Assembly (NCBI GenBank): GCA_016840515.1
Contig: JAEOSF010000004.1
Span: forward strand, 37,114 to 101,113
Reading direction: 5' to 3'
DNA from: Candidatus Borrarchaeum yapensis
GTDB taxonomy: Archaea > Asgardarchaeota > Sifarchaeia > Borrarchaeales > Borrarchaeaceae
DNA length: 64,000 nucleotides
The notes beneath the pieces are model-generated. The model was not told where the DNA came from and searched no databases. It saw only the letters and a program-made list of their open reading frames with translations. The position numbers and the translations under genes are program-made. Positions 1-8,057 of the stretch are shown one piece after another (within the stretch, counting starts at the first letter, position 1; each line of letters starts with the position of its first letter).

Positions 1-63
1 TTGACTCAATAACAAATATCTTAAAAACAGCAATACAAGAATTCATAGGAGGTGAAAAATGAA

Positions 64-348
64 ATGCCTGCGATAGAAATTGGACGAATTTGCGTAAAAA
101 CGGCTGGGAGAGAAGTCGGAAGAAAATGTGTGATCATAGATATTGTTGATCCAAAAACTGTTGAAATAACGGGTCCTAAAGAATTAAATGGTGTAAAAAG
201 ACGACGTGCATCAATACGACACATCGAACCAACAATGGAAAGAATTGAAATCGGACGAGGATCAGATGATGATGCAGTCCTTAAAGCAATTGAGGCTGCA
301 GGGATGACTGATGCATTAAAAGAACGGGTTAAAATCGTTCTGCCCTAA
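64..348 (+). CDS. rpl14e: Large ribosomal subunit protein eL14 (L14e)
   Basis: A 94-residue protein with the KOW-like start typical of L14e (MPAIEIGRICVKTAGREVG, then a DIVDPKTVEITGP stretch). It is a structural protein of the archaeal and eukaryotic large ribosomal subunit. I chose ATG 64: an AGGAGGTG ribosome binding site lies about 10 bases upstream, and an in-frame GTG at 52 sits inside that site. It is followed after about 70 bases by cbf5, the classic archaeal rpl14e-cbf5 pairing, so cotranscription is likely. The length matches archaeal L14e. Identification is by remembered family sequence and by synteny. Confidence 0.93.
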   Translation: MPAIEIGRICVKTAGREVGRKCVIIDIVDPKTVEITGPKELNGVKRRRASIRHIEPTMERIEIGRGSDDDAVLKAIEAAGMTDALKERVKIVLP

Positions 349-419
349 TTTTTAATTTTACTTATTTTATTGTAATGTAAATAACTTTTTGGGATTTCCA
401 AAAATGAGAAGGTGAAAAA

Positions 420-1452
420 ATGGAAAGAGGCCGCCTACCTAGTGACGTGCGGGGAGAATTAATCACTAAAGCACAGGAGGCGACAAATCCTGAATGGGGT
501 TATAAGCCTGCTGAACGTCCTATTAAAGAGCATTTAGCCTTTGGAATAATCAATTTAGATAAACCTGCTGGACCGACAAGTCATGAAGTTGTAGCATGGG
601 TCAAAAGAATTCTGGAATTAAAGAAAGCAGGTCACGGAGGGACTCTAGAGTTCTGTTAAACAAAGTAAGGAACAGAGTAATCCCGGAGTGACTGGCATTC
701 TCCCGATCGCCTTGGAACGTGCTACAAAAGTTGTTCAAAGTTGGCTTCCTGCTGGGAAGGAGTACATCTGCATAATGCGTCTTCACAAAGAAGTAGATCA
801 CGAAAAAATTGAGGCAATATGTCAAGAGTTTACAGGCCCACTTTATCAACGTCCTCCACTAAGATCTTCTGTAAAAAGACGCTTAAGAATCCGTAGAGTA
901 TATTATACAAATGTATTAGAAATTTTTGGATCGGATGTCCTCATTCGAGTCGGTTGCGAAGCGGGATTCTACATGAGGAAGTTGGTACATGATATTGGCG
1001 AAGTGTTGGGTACAGGAGCTCATATGTTAGAGCTAAGAAGAACGCGTGCAGGTCCATTCAAGGAGGATGACACTTTTGTTACACTTCTTGAAGTAAACGA
1101 TGCATATCACTATTGGAAAGAAGATGGAAATGAACAGTATCTGCGTAAGGTAATACAACCTGTGGAAGAAGGCTTAGTTCACCTTCCAAAGTTGGTGATT
1201 CGAGATTCTGCAGTTGATGCAATATGCCATGGGGCAAAATTAACGGCGCCCGGTGTATTAAAGTTAAGTGATGATATCAAGCCAGGTGCTACTGTAGCTA
1301 TATTGACTCAGAAAGGCGAAGCAGTTGGTATTGCTGAGGCAGTTATGTTAAGTAAAGAGATTCTTGAAATAGATCATGGTGTAGTTGCTAATACCAAGAA
1401 AGTCATAATGCCACGCTCTATGTATCCAGAATGGAAATCCTTTAAAAAATAG
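420..1452 (+). CDS. cbf5: tRNA/rRNA pseudouridine synthase Cbf5 (H/ACA RNP catalytic subunit), interrupted by an intron
   Basis: The gene is read as join(420..648, 680..1452), giving 333 residues. Cbf5 is the catalytic subunit of archaeal H/ACA RNPs and makes pseudouridine in rRNA and tRNA. Exon 1 ends inside the TruB-family motif GHGGTLD; exon 2 continues [16 protein letters not shown], followed by the [13 protein letters not shown] region and a C-terminal PUA domain (about residues 245-330). Unspliced, the frame stops at TAA 657-659 just after GGTL. Removing 649-679 restores Asp77, the family's catalytic aspartate, in frame. Start ATG 420 follows an AGAAGGTG ribosome binding site. The upstream neighbour is rpl14e. 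Introns in cbf5 are established in Crenarchaeota; the splice here is inferred from sequence. Confidence 0.92.
649..679 (+). other. 31-nt archaeal BHB intron in cbf5 mRNA
   Basis: The flanks fold into a textbook bulge-helix-bulge. The 5' strand reads GGGA-CUCU-AGA-GUUC and the 3' strand GAAC-AGAG-UAA-UCCC. That gives a 4-bp outer helix, a 4-bp central helix, two opposed 3-nt bulges and an inner helix. Cleavage after the second base of each bulge (648/649 and 679/680), as the archaeal splicing endonuclease does, joins CUAG to AUCCC. This restores Leu-Asp-Pro in phase 1. The interrupted codon is that of the catalytic Asp. Confidence 0.92.
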
Positions 1453-1476
1453 TGGAAGATAAGATTCCTGAGAAAA

Positions 1477-2079
1477 ATGCCAAAGCCATATTCGTCTAAA
1501 ATGCCCACGTCCTCGTTAAAAACGAAAACAATTTCGGTGTATCTACGAGGTAAATTGTTTGAGTTCGTTTCTGCTCCAGATGTTTTTTCACAATCTAAAA
1601 TTGACAAAGGCACGCAATTGCTTATTGAAACAATGGATTTAACCAACTCGGACAGGGTTTTAGATCTTGGTTGCGGAATAGGAGTAATTGGTATTGTAGC
1701 AGCTTCAATAATAATATCTCCTAACAGTCAAGTAGTTCTAACAGACATTAATAGACGAGCTATTAATCTTACGAAGAGTAATCTCAAAAAAAATTACATT
1801 AAAAATGCAGAGACTAGATGGGGCGACCTTTATGAGCCTGTAAAAGGAGATAAGGGAACATTCGATGTTATTATCACAAATCCTCCAGTTTCAAGCGGCA
1901 TGAAAACTGTCTTCCAAATTATTGAAGAGGCGCCTCTTTATCTTACATCACAAGGCTCTCTTCAGCTAGTCATAAGAAGGGGACACAACAGAGTTAATGA
2001 AAAATTGAATACCGTGTTTAATACGGTCTTAGAAATTGGAAAAAAGGCAGGATATCATGTATATAAGTCATTGATGTAG
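1477..2079 (+). CDS. Class I SAM-dependent methyltransferase (RsmC/MJ0882-like)
   Basis: A 200-residue Rossmann-fold methyltransferase. It has SAM motif I VLDLGCGIGVIGI (about residues 60-72), an acidic motif II (VVLTDINRRAI) and an NPPVSSG motif IV (about residue 130). That NPP signature is typical of N-methyltransferases acting on the exocyclic amine of nucleobases, such as RsmC and MJ0882. The likely substrate is rRNA or tRNA, but which one cannot be read from sequence. It begins about 25 bases after the cbf5 stop, probably in the same transcript. No strong ribosome binding site is seen, so the exact start is moderately certain. Confidence 0.8.
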   Translation: MPKPYSSKMPTSSLKTKTISVYLRGKLFEFVSAPDVFSQSKIDKGTQLLIETMDLTNSDRVLDLGCGIGVIGIVAASIIISPNSQVVLTDINRRAINLTKSNLKKNYIKNAETRWGDLYEPVKGDKGTFDVIITNPPVSSGMKTVFQIIEEAPLYLTSQGSLQLVIRRGHNRVNEKLNTVFNTVLEIGKKAGYHVYKSLM

Positions 2080-2122
2080 TTATACAATTTTTAATTCGTA
2101 CAGGGGGCTTTAGCACTTAGCC

Positions 2123-2137
2123 TATAAATATTTAAAC
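2123..2137 (+). promoter_or_regulatory. Possible TATA box for tRNA-Ser
   Basis: The run cctataaatatttaaac lies 50-65 bases upstream of the tRNA-Ser 5' end in a short intergenic spacer. It resembles an archaeal BRE/TATA element and would give a leader of about 25-30 nt. This is pattern recognition only. Confidence 0.3.
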
Positions 2138-2187
2138 AAAGGTGCCTTCTAGAAACCAATCGATTTTGGGTATCCAATGCTAAATAT

Positions 2188-2314
2188 GCCGGGGTATCTT
2201 AGCCTGGTAGGGAGCAGATGCAAGCGTCATTCATTGCAGTTCATGCCTGGAAACCAGATCTGAGAGCCTGTGCTCCATTGGAGCTCGAGGGTTCAAATCC
2301 CTCCCCCGGCGCCA
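2188..2314 (+). tRNA. tRNA-Ser(GGA) with two introns
   Basis: Acceptor strands GCCGGGG and CCCCGGC pair fully, with G73 and an encoded CCA. The T arm is GAGGG-TTCAAAT-CCCTC. A long variable arm (GCTCC-ATT-GGAGC) marks a class II tRNA. The anticodon arm CAG/GC-CTGGAAA-GCCTG forms only after two introns are removed. Intron 1 (2218-2244, 27 nt) lies at 29/30, with central helix GAGC:GUUC, bulges AGA and AUG, and inner helix UGCAA:UUGCA. Intron 2 (about 2253-2264, 12 nt) lies at 37/38 and uses a relaxed bulge-helix-loop. The mature RNA would be 88 nt with CCA. Anticodon GGA plus G73 plus the long variable arm identify serine. Confidence 0.9.
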
Positions 2315-2446
2315 TTCTAATTTTCTTTAAAGAATTAAAAAGTTGTTACATTAACTATTGTCATTTTGCAAAACACAAGAATGGAAATTGTATTTCTATT
2401 TTCGAGAGTGTTTACAGCGTTATAGTAATTAGAAAACACAAAATTC

Positions 2447-2845
2447 TTAAACGCGTCTTCCACGACGACCGCCTGGGCGTCTAGTTCCATCATGAGGAAC
2501 TGGTGTGACTTCTTCAATTCTACCAATCCGCAAACCTGCACGAGCTAGAGCACGGATTGCTGCTTGTGCACCTGGGCCTGGTGTTTTTGCGCCATGACCA
2601 CCTGGTGCTCTTACAGTTATATGAAGAGCTGAAATACCCCTATCTCTTGCTTCATTTGCAGCCCTAAAAGCGGCTTGCATGGCAGCGTAAGGACTGCTTT
2701 CTTCTCGGTCTGCCTTAACGATCATACCTCCGCTATATCGCGCAATGGTTTCAGCACCAGTAAGGTCCGTTATATGAACAATCGTGTCATTATAAGAAGA
2801 ATAAATATGGGCAACTCCCCATTTCTGTTCTTTTCTTTGACTCAT
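2447..2845 (-). CDS. rps11: Small ribosomal subunit protein uS11
   Basis: A 132-residue archaeal S11. It has the diagnostic [25 protein letters not shown] start and the [25 protein letters not shown] region (seen here as [12 protein letters not shown]), ending with the basic tail [14 protein letters not shown]. It binds 16S rRNA in the platform of the small subunit. It is the last gene of the rps13-rps4-rps11 block, 26 bases after rps4, with the ATG preceded by a GAGGTTAA ribosome binding site. In most archaea rpoD and rpl18e follow; here the block ends tail-to-tail against tRNA-Ser. Confidence 0.95.
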   Translation of the reverse strand: MSQRKEQKWGVAHIYSSYNDTIVHITDLTGAETIARYSGGMIVKADREESSPYAAMQAAFRAANEARDRGISALHITVRAPGGHGAKTPGPGAQAAIRALARAGLRIGRIEEVTPVPHDGTRRPGGRRGRRV

Positions 2846-2871
2846 AAAATTAACCTCAAGAATAACTATTT

Positions 2872-3411
2872 TTATTCAACTGATTCAAGAATTGGTGTAG
2901 ATGGACGTTCTGGGTGATTATCTTCCATATATGGACTCGAAGATACATACGTTAACTCTTTTGCTTCTTCCTTAAGCAATAAACGACTTGGGGAAGTTAC
3001 TTTTTGACCTCGTAGTGCTATGTGACCATGAATAAGAAGTTGTCTCGCATGATGAATAGATTTTGCAAAGCCTTGTCTAAAAACTATAGTTTGAAGTCGA
3101 CGTTTTAAAAGATCTTCAGTTGTTAAACTAAGGACATCATCAATAACTGCCTCTTTTTGAATCAATCCAAGGCGTTCTAATCTTGATAATATTTCCTTTT
3201 CTACTTTCTCTCTTTTGTCTGTTTCTAGAATAGCTAAAATTTGCCTAGTTTGTTCTCTAATCTTCCTCAGATACGCCTCATGCCGTAAGTATTCCTTCTT
3301 ATTACGAAGACCATATTTACCGATTAATTCGAGCTCTATAGCCATTCGATTTTTTTCCCACGGCTGAAAGGGTTTCTTATACTTTTTCTTAGGTTTTTTA
3401 GGATCACCCAT
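2872..3411 (-). CDS. rps4: Small ribosomal subunit protein uS4
   Basis: A 179-residue archaeal S4 ([20 protein letters not shown] start). It contains an S4 RNA-binding domain around residues 100-155 ([21 protein letters not shown], then [15 protein letters not shown]). It is a primary 16S rRNA binder and assembly protein. It lies 12 bases downstream of rps13 with a GGTGAT ribosome binding site and 26 bases upstream of rps11, forming one operon. Length and order are those of the archaeal family. Confidence 0.95.
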   Translation of the reverse strand: MGDPKKPKKKYKKPFQPWEKNRMAIELELIGKYGLRNKKEYLRHEAYLRKIREQTRQILAILETDKREKVEKEILSRLERLGLIQKEAVIDDVLSLTTEDLLKRRLQTIVFRQGFAKSIHHARQLLIHGHIALRGQKVTSPSRLLLKEEAKELTYVSSSPYMEDNHPERPSTPILESVE

Positions 3412-3423
3412 TTGACATCACCT

Positions 3424-3891
3424 TTATCTGCCGCTTCTTTTCTTCAAGCGCACTCCAACAACTCTGCCTTTCCGCCCAGTAGTCCTTGTTCTTTGTCCTC
3501 TCACTTTTAGTCCTTGCGAATGGCGTATACCTTTATATGTTTTGAGTTTCATCAGTAAATCAATATCAGTCTTTGTCATCAATTTTAGTCGAGCGCCTAA
3601 TAAATGTAAATCTTCGCCAGTGTGTGGATCCTTTTGACGATTTAACAACCATTTAGGAACACCATTATTTGAGGGATCTGTAATGATATCTTCAAGTTTT
3701 TTCACATCACGATCGCCAAGAAAACCAACTCTTGAAGTTTGGTCCATATCAGCTATATGTAATATTGCTTGAGCCAGCCGAATATCAACACCTGGAATAT
3801 CCGTTAAGCCCATGTCTAACCGTTTATTTCCATCGATATCTGTACCTATAATACGAATAATATGCCTGAAAGACGATGACAATAACGACAC
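3424..3891 (-). CDS. rps13: Small ribosomal subunit protein uS13
   Basis: A 155-residue archaeal S13. It has the helix-hairpin-helix-like TDIPGVDIRLAQAIL segment near residues 30-45 and the basic tail GIRHSQGLKVRGQRTRTTGRKGR. It sits in the head of the small subunit and contacts tRNAs and uS19. It is first in the rps13-rps4-rps11 operon, with an AGGTGTCG-like ribosome binding site. A TATA-like element lies about 100 bases upstream. Recognition is by sequence and operon order. Confidence 0.95.
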   Translation of the reverse strand: MSLLSSSFRHIIRIIGTDIDGNKRLDMGLTDIPGVDIRLAQAILHIADMDQTSRVGFLGDRDVKKLEDIITDPSNNGVPKWLLNRQKDPHTGEDLHLLGARLKLMTKTDIDLLMKLKTYKGIRHSQGLKVRGQRTRTTGRKGRVVGVRLKKRSGR

Positions 3892-3988
3892 CTAGTTCCT
3901 TTTTTATTTGATTAGCCATAAGTGTTCATAAAACATTTCTGATGGGATATTTATCCCAGAAAGTAAGGGAGAATACTTAATGTAGTTG

Positions 3989-4001
3989 ACTATTTAAAGT
4001 T
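3989..4001 (-). promoter_or_regulatory. Possible TATA box of the rps13-rps4-rps11 operon
   Basis: On the minus strand the element reads ACTTTAAATAGTC, an archaeal TATA-like run about 100 bases upstream of rps13. The rest of the 210-base spacer to the divergent glycosyltransferase is AT-rich, and I see no RNA gene in it. Confidence 0.35.
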
Positions 4002-4103
4002 TCTCTTTTAACCTCAAATTCTCTTAGAAATACTTTAATTATCTTAAGTAGGAATTTTGAATAAGCATTAATGGAATATTCCTAATTAAGGAGGCATTAT
4101 TAG

Positions 4104-5270
4104 CTGAGAATATTGGTGGCACATCATCTTTTCGAATCGAAAGGTGGAGGAGAAAGGTTATGTGCAATTGTTGTCGATGAAGCCTTACAAAAAGCGCATA
4201 ACGTAGCGATTGCTACAACATCTCAATTCAATGCGAAAGCAACTTTCGAAAAGAATTTTGGCATAAGTTTAATTGAAGAGCCGCAACAATTTTATCTTCT
4301 TAAAAAATATATAAACCTCTTCGGGATCTTTCACCGACTTATTACATATTTACCTATAAGAAAGGCTATAAAGAAATTTCATCCGGAAAGTGTCTTTCTA
4401 GATATGGAATTTATCAAACCATTACAGAGCGATGTTAAAAAATACAATGCTAAAGTTTTAAGATACGTTCATTTTCCCACCGTCGCAGAAACATCTATAA
4501 AAGAACTTCTTCCTGAGAAATATTTTCGTTTTCCATATAATTTATACTGGAAACTTTACCTTCTGTTTCAAAGAAGAGTTGTATTACCTGCTGAAGATGA
4601 TTTCTCAGATATAGTGTGTGCAAATAGTATGTTTACAAAAAGATTTGTCGAAAAAGTTTGGAATAGAAAAGATGTCAAGGTTGTGTATCCACCAGTTTCT
4701 GTCTCTGAGTATTCTCCAGGATCTAGTAAAGAAGATATAGTAGTTTCTTTAGGAAGGTTTACACCAGAAAAAAGGTTTGAACTGGCAATACAAGCAATAA
4801 GTGAATGCGAAACGAAAGTGAGATTAAATCTGATAGGGGGATTAATTCCCGCCATGAATACTTATTTTCTAAGACTAAAAAGGCTATGTAAAGAACTTGG
4901 AATCGAAGATAGAGTTCGATTCTATCCTAATGCACCCTTTGAAACTGTGAAAAGAATATTAGGACAATCTAAGGTATTTGTACATCCGATGCAAAATGAA
5001 CATTTCGGCATTAGTACGGTAGAAGCAATGGCAAGTGGTTGTATACCGATAAATCATAATTCAGGAGGCTCAATTGAAATATTAAATAAAGGACAATACG
5101 GATTCCTATTTAAAGATGTATCAGAAATATCTGATTTTATTGATAAGGCTATAAGCGATGAAGATTTCTTTGGAAAAATGTGTAGATCTGTTGTAAAACG
5201 AGCAAAACTATATGATGAGGCAATATTTAGAAAAGAAATTTTCGACCTAATGGAATCCTCTTTGAACTAA
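4104..5270 (+). CDS. GT4-family glycosyltransferase (probable CTG start)
   Basis: A GT-B fold glycosyltransferase. The N-terminal acceptor domain carries a glycine-rich KGGGERL loop. The C-terminal nucleotide-sugar domain shows VVSLGRFTPEKRFELAI and the E-x7-E type motif HFGISTVEAMASGCIPI around residues 300-320. It probably transfers a hexose in surface-glycan assembly. The best start is CTG 4104, read LRILVAHHLFESKGGG (the usual MRILVAHH start of this family). It lies 10 bases after an AAGGAGG ribosome binding site; TTG 4113 would remove three conserved residues. About 388 residues. It abuts the glycan genes that follow in the opposite direction, ending with a 4-base tail overlap. Confidence 0.85.
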   Translation: MRILVAHHLFESKGGGERLCAIVVDEALQKAHNVAIATTSQFNAKATFEKNFGISLIEEPQQFYLLKKYINLFGIFHRLITYLPIRKAIKKFHPESVFLDMEFIKPLQSDVKKYNAKVLRYVHFPTVAETSIKELLPEKYFRFPYNLYWKLYLLFQRRVVLPAEDDFSDIVCANSMFTKRFVEKVWNRKDVKVVYPPVSVSEYSPGSSKEDIVVSLGRFTPEKRFELAIQAISECETKVRLNLIGGLIPAMNTYFLRLKRLCKELGIEDRVRFYPNAPFETVKRILGQSKVFVHPMQNEHFGISTVEAMASGCIPINHNSGGSIEILNKGQYGFLFKDVSEISDFIDKAISDEDFFGKMCRSVVKRAKLYDEAIFRKEIFDLMESSLN

Positions 5271-6124
5271 GTTTGGAGCTCTAGCCAAGGTACTTGTCGT
5301 AAAATTGGTGCACAAACATTTACAGGATGTAGAAACATTCCAAATTCGCCTAATAATTCGCCGTGGTCACTTGTAATTATGATGTGTCTATGAGGAAGCT
5401 TATCCAATATCTTTCTAACATAGCCAAGAGTAAATGTTAAGTTATCCCTGTAGGCTTTTTGATACTGTTCAATTGATATTTTTCCACTCTTGACTTGCCT
5501 AGCTATAAACGCATCTGCTTGAAGTTGGTGGGTATTGCGAGGAGTAGCTTGAGATAGAAAATCTGGTAAAGGTAGCCTTGTAGCTCCGATATATGGACCA
5601 TGAGGCTGCATGTAATGTATAACCATCCGATCATCTAAATTTTTCAATGTTGCTTCGTTGACATTCCAAGGGGGAATTGTCCCTAACTTATCGTCCCAAC
5701 CGAAGTCCCAAACATCTATTATACGTTTAAAATGTTTGATTGCATTATATCCGTAGACCGAAATTCCTACAGAATTTATTCCTGGATTTGCAGAAACGTA
5801 CGTAAGATTGTGGAAAGCTGGAAAGACCAATTTTAGCCAATTAAAAGTATTACTCGCTGGTGACCATGCTTTAGTCAAATCACCATCCAAACTGTCCTTG
5901 TATTCCTGGGAAAAATAATCAAATCTACACGCATCTAATATAATTAGGACATCCCATTTACTCTTTCGAATTAGAGGCAATTGCTTTACAGCTTTTTTCG
6001 CTTGGGGTTTATAGTAAAAATTTAGCATCATGGATGTAAGTGTTCTGCGAAAAGGGATTTTCGCTTTAATAAGTAGATCTTCAAGAATGACTAGCCCGTC
6101 CTGTAATCTTATTTTTAAGATCAA
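5267..6124 (-). CDS. Sulfatase / alkaline-phosphatase-superfamily protein of the glycan locus
   Basis: Up to 285 residues. Alkaline-phosphatase-superfamily landmarks are the strand-and-nucleophile region KWDVLIILDACRFDYF (about residues 57-72), a histidine region MVIHYMQPHGPYIG, and a metal-binding IIITSDHGELLGEFG. Related proteins in archaeal glycosylation clusters are thought to add or remove phosphate- or sulfate-type decorations, and the true activity is unknown. The 5' end overlaps the upstream GT2 gene by 44 bases. A start at ATG 6031 (MMLNFYYKP) is a reasonable alternative to TTG 6124. Confidence 0.72.
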   Translation of the reverse strand: MILKIRLQDGLVILEDLLIKAKIPFRRTLTSMMLNFYYKPQAKKAVKQLPLIRKSKWDVLIILDACRFDYFSQEYKDSLDGDLTKAWSPASNTFNWLKLVFPAFHNLTYVSANPGINSVGISVYGYNAIKHFKRIIDVWDFGWDDKLGTIPPWNVNEATLKNLDDRMVIHYMQPHGPYIGATRLPLPDFLSQATPRNTHQLQADAFIARQVKSGKISIEQYQKAYRDNLTFTLGYVRKILDKLPHRHIIITSDHGELLGEFGMFLHPVNVCAPILRQVPWLELQT

Positions 6125-7067
6125 TAATCATTGCAAAATAAATACCTAGAGTTAAGATTATACCTGAAAGAATGAAAAAAGGAGGTCCAATTAATTTACC
6201 ATATAGAGTTCTCATTCTGACTAAGTGAAAGACATATATTGCGCAAAATATGATAATAAAAGGAATAATTGTGAGAGGCAAGCGTAGAGGCACGATAGCC
6301 ACACTTACGATTAGCAGGGTGTATAATAATACTCTATAAATATATCTCTTTGGACGCGTTTTCTTGATGACTCGCCATCTAAACGGGGCCATATTAGTGA
6401 AGAGTTTTTTAAAATAATTAATTGGTTCAACATGGAGATGGACTGCAGGGGTTTCTGAAAGTTTAATTATCTTGTAACCTCTCTTAATAACTCGTGATGA
6501 TAATTCGCAGTCTTCTTTCATATGATAATTTTCGTCAAAGTATCCTACATAAGGAAGGATTGAGGTCTTGATCAAGGTGAGGCCCATTCCAACCTCCTGA
6601 ACATCTTGAATTGTTTTTTCTTTTAGAGTCCAGATTTTATCATGTAATTCTGTAATTCCACCTTTAGGTAGATATGGAACAAAAACCATTCCAACCGTTT
6701 CATCTTCAAATTGAGCAATCATTCTGTATATTGTATCTGTTCCTTCAACGATTACATCTGAATCAAGAAAAAGAATAAATTCTGAACCGGCACTACGATC
6801 AACACAAATGTTTCGAAGTTGAGGAAGGTTGCCATCCTCTCTTAAAACAACAATATCTTCATATTCTTGAGCATATTTGTTTTTAAATTCAATTAATTTC
6901 TCATAGGTACTATCAGAACTCATGTTATCAACAAAAACGAAGCGTATTCTGTGTTTTGGGTAATCATCTTTCACTATAGCCTCTAATACCTGATTTATGC
7001 ACCATTCACGATTTTTTATAGGCATGGCTATTGTTACTAAAGGAAGGTTCTGTGTAGAGTTTTCCAT
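6081..7067 (-). CDS. GT2-family glycosyltransferase with C-terminal membrane segments
   Basis: 328 residues. The N-terminal GT-A domain starts LPLVTIAMPIKNREWCINQ, has a DNMSSDST loop and the DxD-type metal motif FLDSDVIVEG at about residues 100-110, and an acidic EDCELSSRVIKRG acceptor segment. Two or three C-terminal transmembrane helices (about residues 245-320) anchor it to the membrane. The likely role is transferring a sugar to a lipid-linked glycan on the cytoplasmic face. It sits in a run of glycan genes, 15 bases after its homologue at 7083-8057, and probably arose with it by duplication. Confidence 0.85.
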   Translation of the reverse strand: MENSTQNLPLVTIAMPIKNREWCINQVLEAIVKDDYPKHRIRFVFVDNMSSDSTYEKLIEFKNKYAQEYEDIVVLREDGNLPQLRNICVDRSAGSEFILFLDSDVIVEGTDTIYRMIAQFEDETVGMVFVPYLPKGGITELHDKIWTLKEKTIQDVQEVGMGLTLIKTSILPYVGYFDENYHMKEDCELSSRVIKRGYKIIKLSETPAVHLHVEPINYFKKLFTNMAPFRWRVIKKTRPKRYIYRVLLYTLLIVSVAIVPLRLPLTIIPFIIIFCAIYVFHLVRMRTLYGKLIGPPFFILSGIILTLGIYFAMIIDLKNKITGRASHS

Positions 7068-7082
7068 TTATTTGCAGACCTC

Positions 7083-8057
7083 TTAATATTCTTCTAAACT
7101 GAACAAATCCCTCAAAAAATGGTAATAAAATGAGAGAGTCATTAGGATTCCTACCACAAAAAAATATGCTGGGTTGATCAATCGGTTTATACCACGTGCC
7201 TTTATGAAATAAAAAATGAAACCAATTATTGTGAGTATTAAAAGGGGGATGTATGATACGATCACGAATACAATTGAAACGAGATAAGCTGAAAAGAAGA
7301 TTATTTGGCGAATATAACCCAAAGGTCTATTTTTCTTTATCTCAGCATATCTCTGTCCAGAATGCTTCAATAATCTCTGAAAGATGTTTCCTTTATCGTC
7401 TCCTGGGCTACTAATATGTTCATAAATGGTAGCAAAATCAAGGTATGTTTCATATCCTTGTCTCTTAATTCTTTGATATATTTCAGTATCTATACCCCAT
7501 CTACTCTCATCAAAATTCCCAACTAGTTTGAGAATATCCATTTTAAACATCGTGCAGCCTAGACCTGTTGAGTTTACTCTTCTAAGTCCTTGCTTTCCTT
7601 GACTTAACATTACTTTGTCAAAAAAGGATCGCTTAGTTCGGTAATATGAAATGCCTATTGCGCCAATTTTCGTTGAGGTTTTAAAATAGTTAAGTAACTT
7701 TGTAATGACATCTGGTTCTATAATGACATCGCAATCCAAGCTGAGAAAAAAATCGCCAATCGCGTTTGCTATACATATATTACGTGCTTGTGAAAGCCTT
7801 TGCAACGCTAAAGGATACAATCTGTAAGTTGGGAACTCAACTTCTCGAATTACTAGAATAGATTCATATTCATTGTTATGCTCTTCCTTAAATTCCGTTA
7901 TGAATGAATATGTTTCGTCATCAGAAGCATCAATAAAAACAATTCTTTGTGATTTTTTAGGATATGAAATAGCATATAATGCATCTAAAAATCGAGGGAT
8001 ATATTTTATTGCGTTCTTAGTAGGAATACCAATAGTTATAAAAGGATAAGACTGCAT
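7083..8057 (-). CDS. GT2-family glycosyltransferase with C-terminal membrane segments
   Basis: 324 residues, the same architecture as the next gene downstream. The GT-A domain starts PFITIGIPTKNAIKYI, with IDASDDET and a DxD motif SLDCDVIIEP (about residue 110), then RWGIDTEIYQRIKRQG. Two or three hydrophobic helices follow at about residues 250-315. It is a likely lipid-linked oligosaccharide transferase. The start ATG shares one base with the stop codon of the upstream flippase gene (TAATG), so the genes are translationally coupled. Confidence 0.85.
   Translation of the reverse strand: MQSYPFITIGIPTKNAIKYIPRFLDALYAISYPKKSQRIVFIDASDDETYSFITEFKEEHNNEYESILVIREVEFPTYRLYPLALQRLSQARNICIANAIGDFFLSLDCDVIIEPDVITKLLNYFKTSTKIGAIGISYYRTKRSFFDKVMLSQGKQGLRRVNSTGLGCTMFKMDILKLVGNFDESRWGIDTEIYQRIKRQGYETYLDFATIYEHISSPGDDKGNIFQRLLKHSGQRYAEIKKNRPLGYIRQIIFFSAYLVSIVFVIVSYIPLLILTIIGFIFYFIKARGINRLINPAYFFVVGILMTLSFYYHFLRDLFSLEEY

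Noticed and set aside
420..1452. Two broken reading frames at cbf5 suggesting a frameshifted pseudogene.
   Set aside because: A complete BHB intron with both 3-nt bulges explains the break exactly and restores the catalytic motif.
2218..2484. An 88-residue open frame overlapping tRNA-Ser.
   Set aside because: It starts inside the tRNA and has no ribosome binding site or recognisable protein features.
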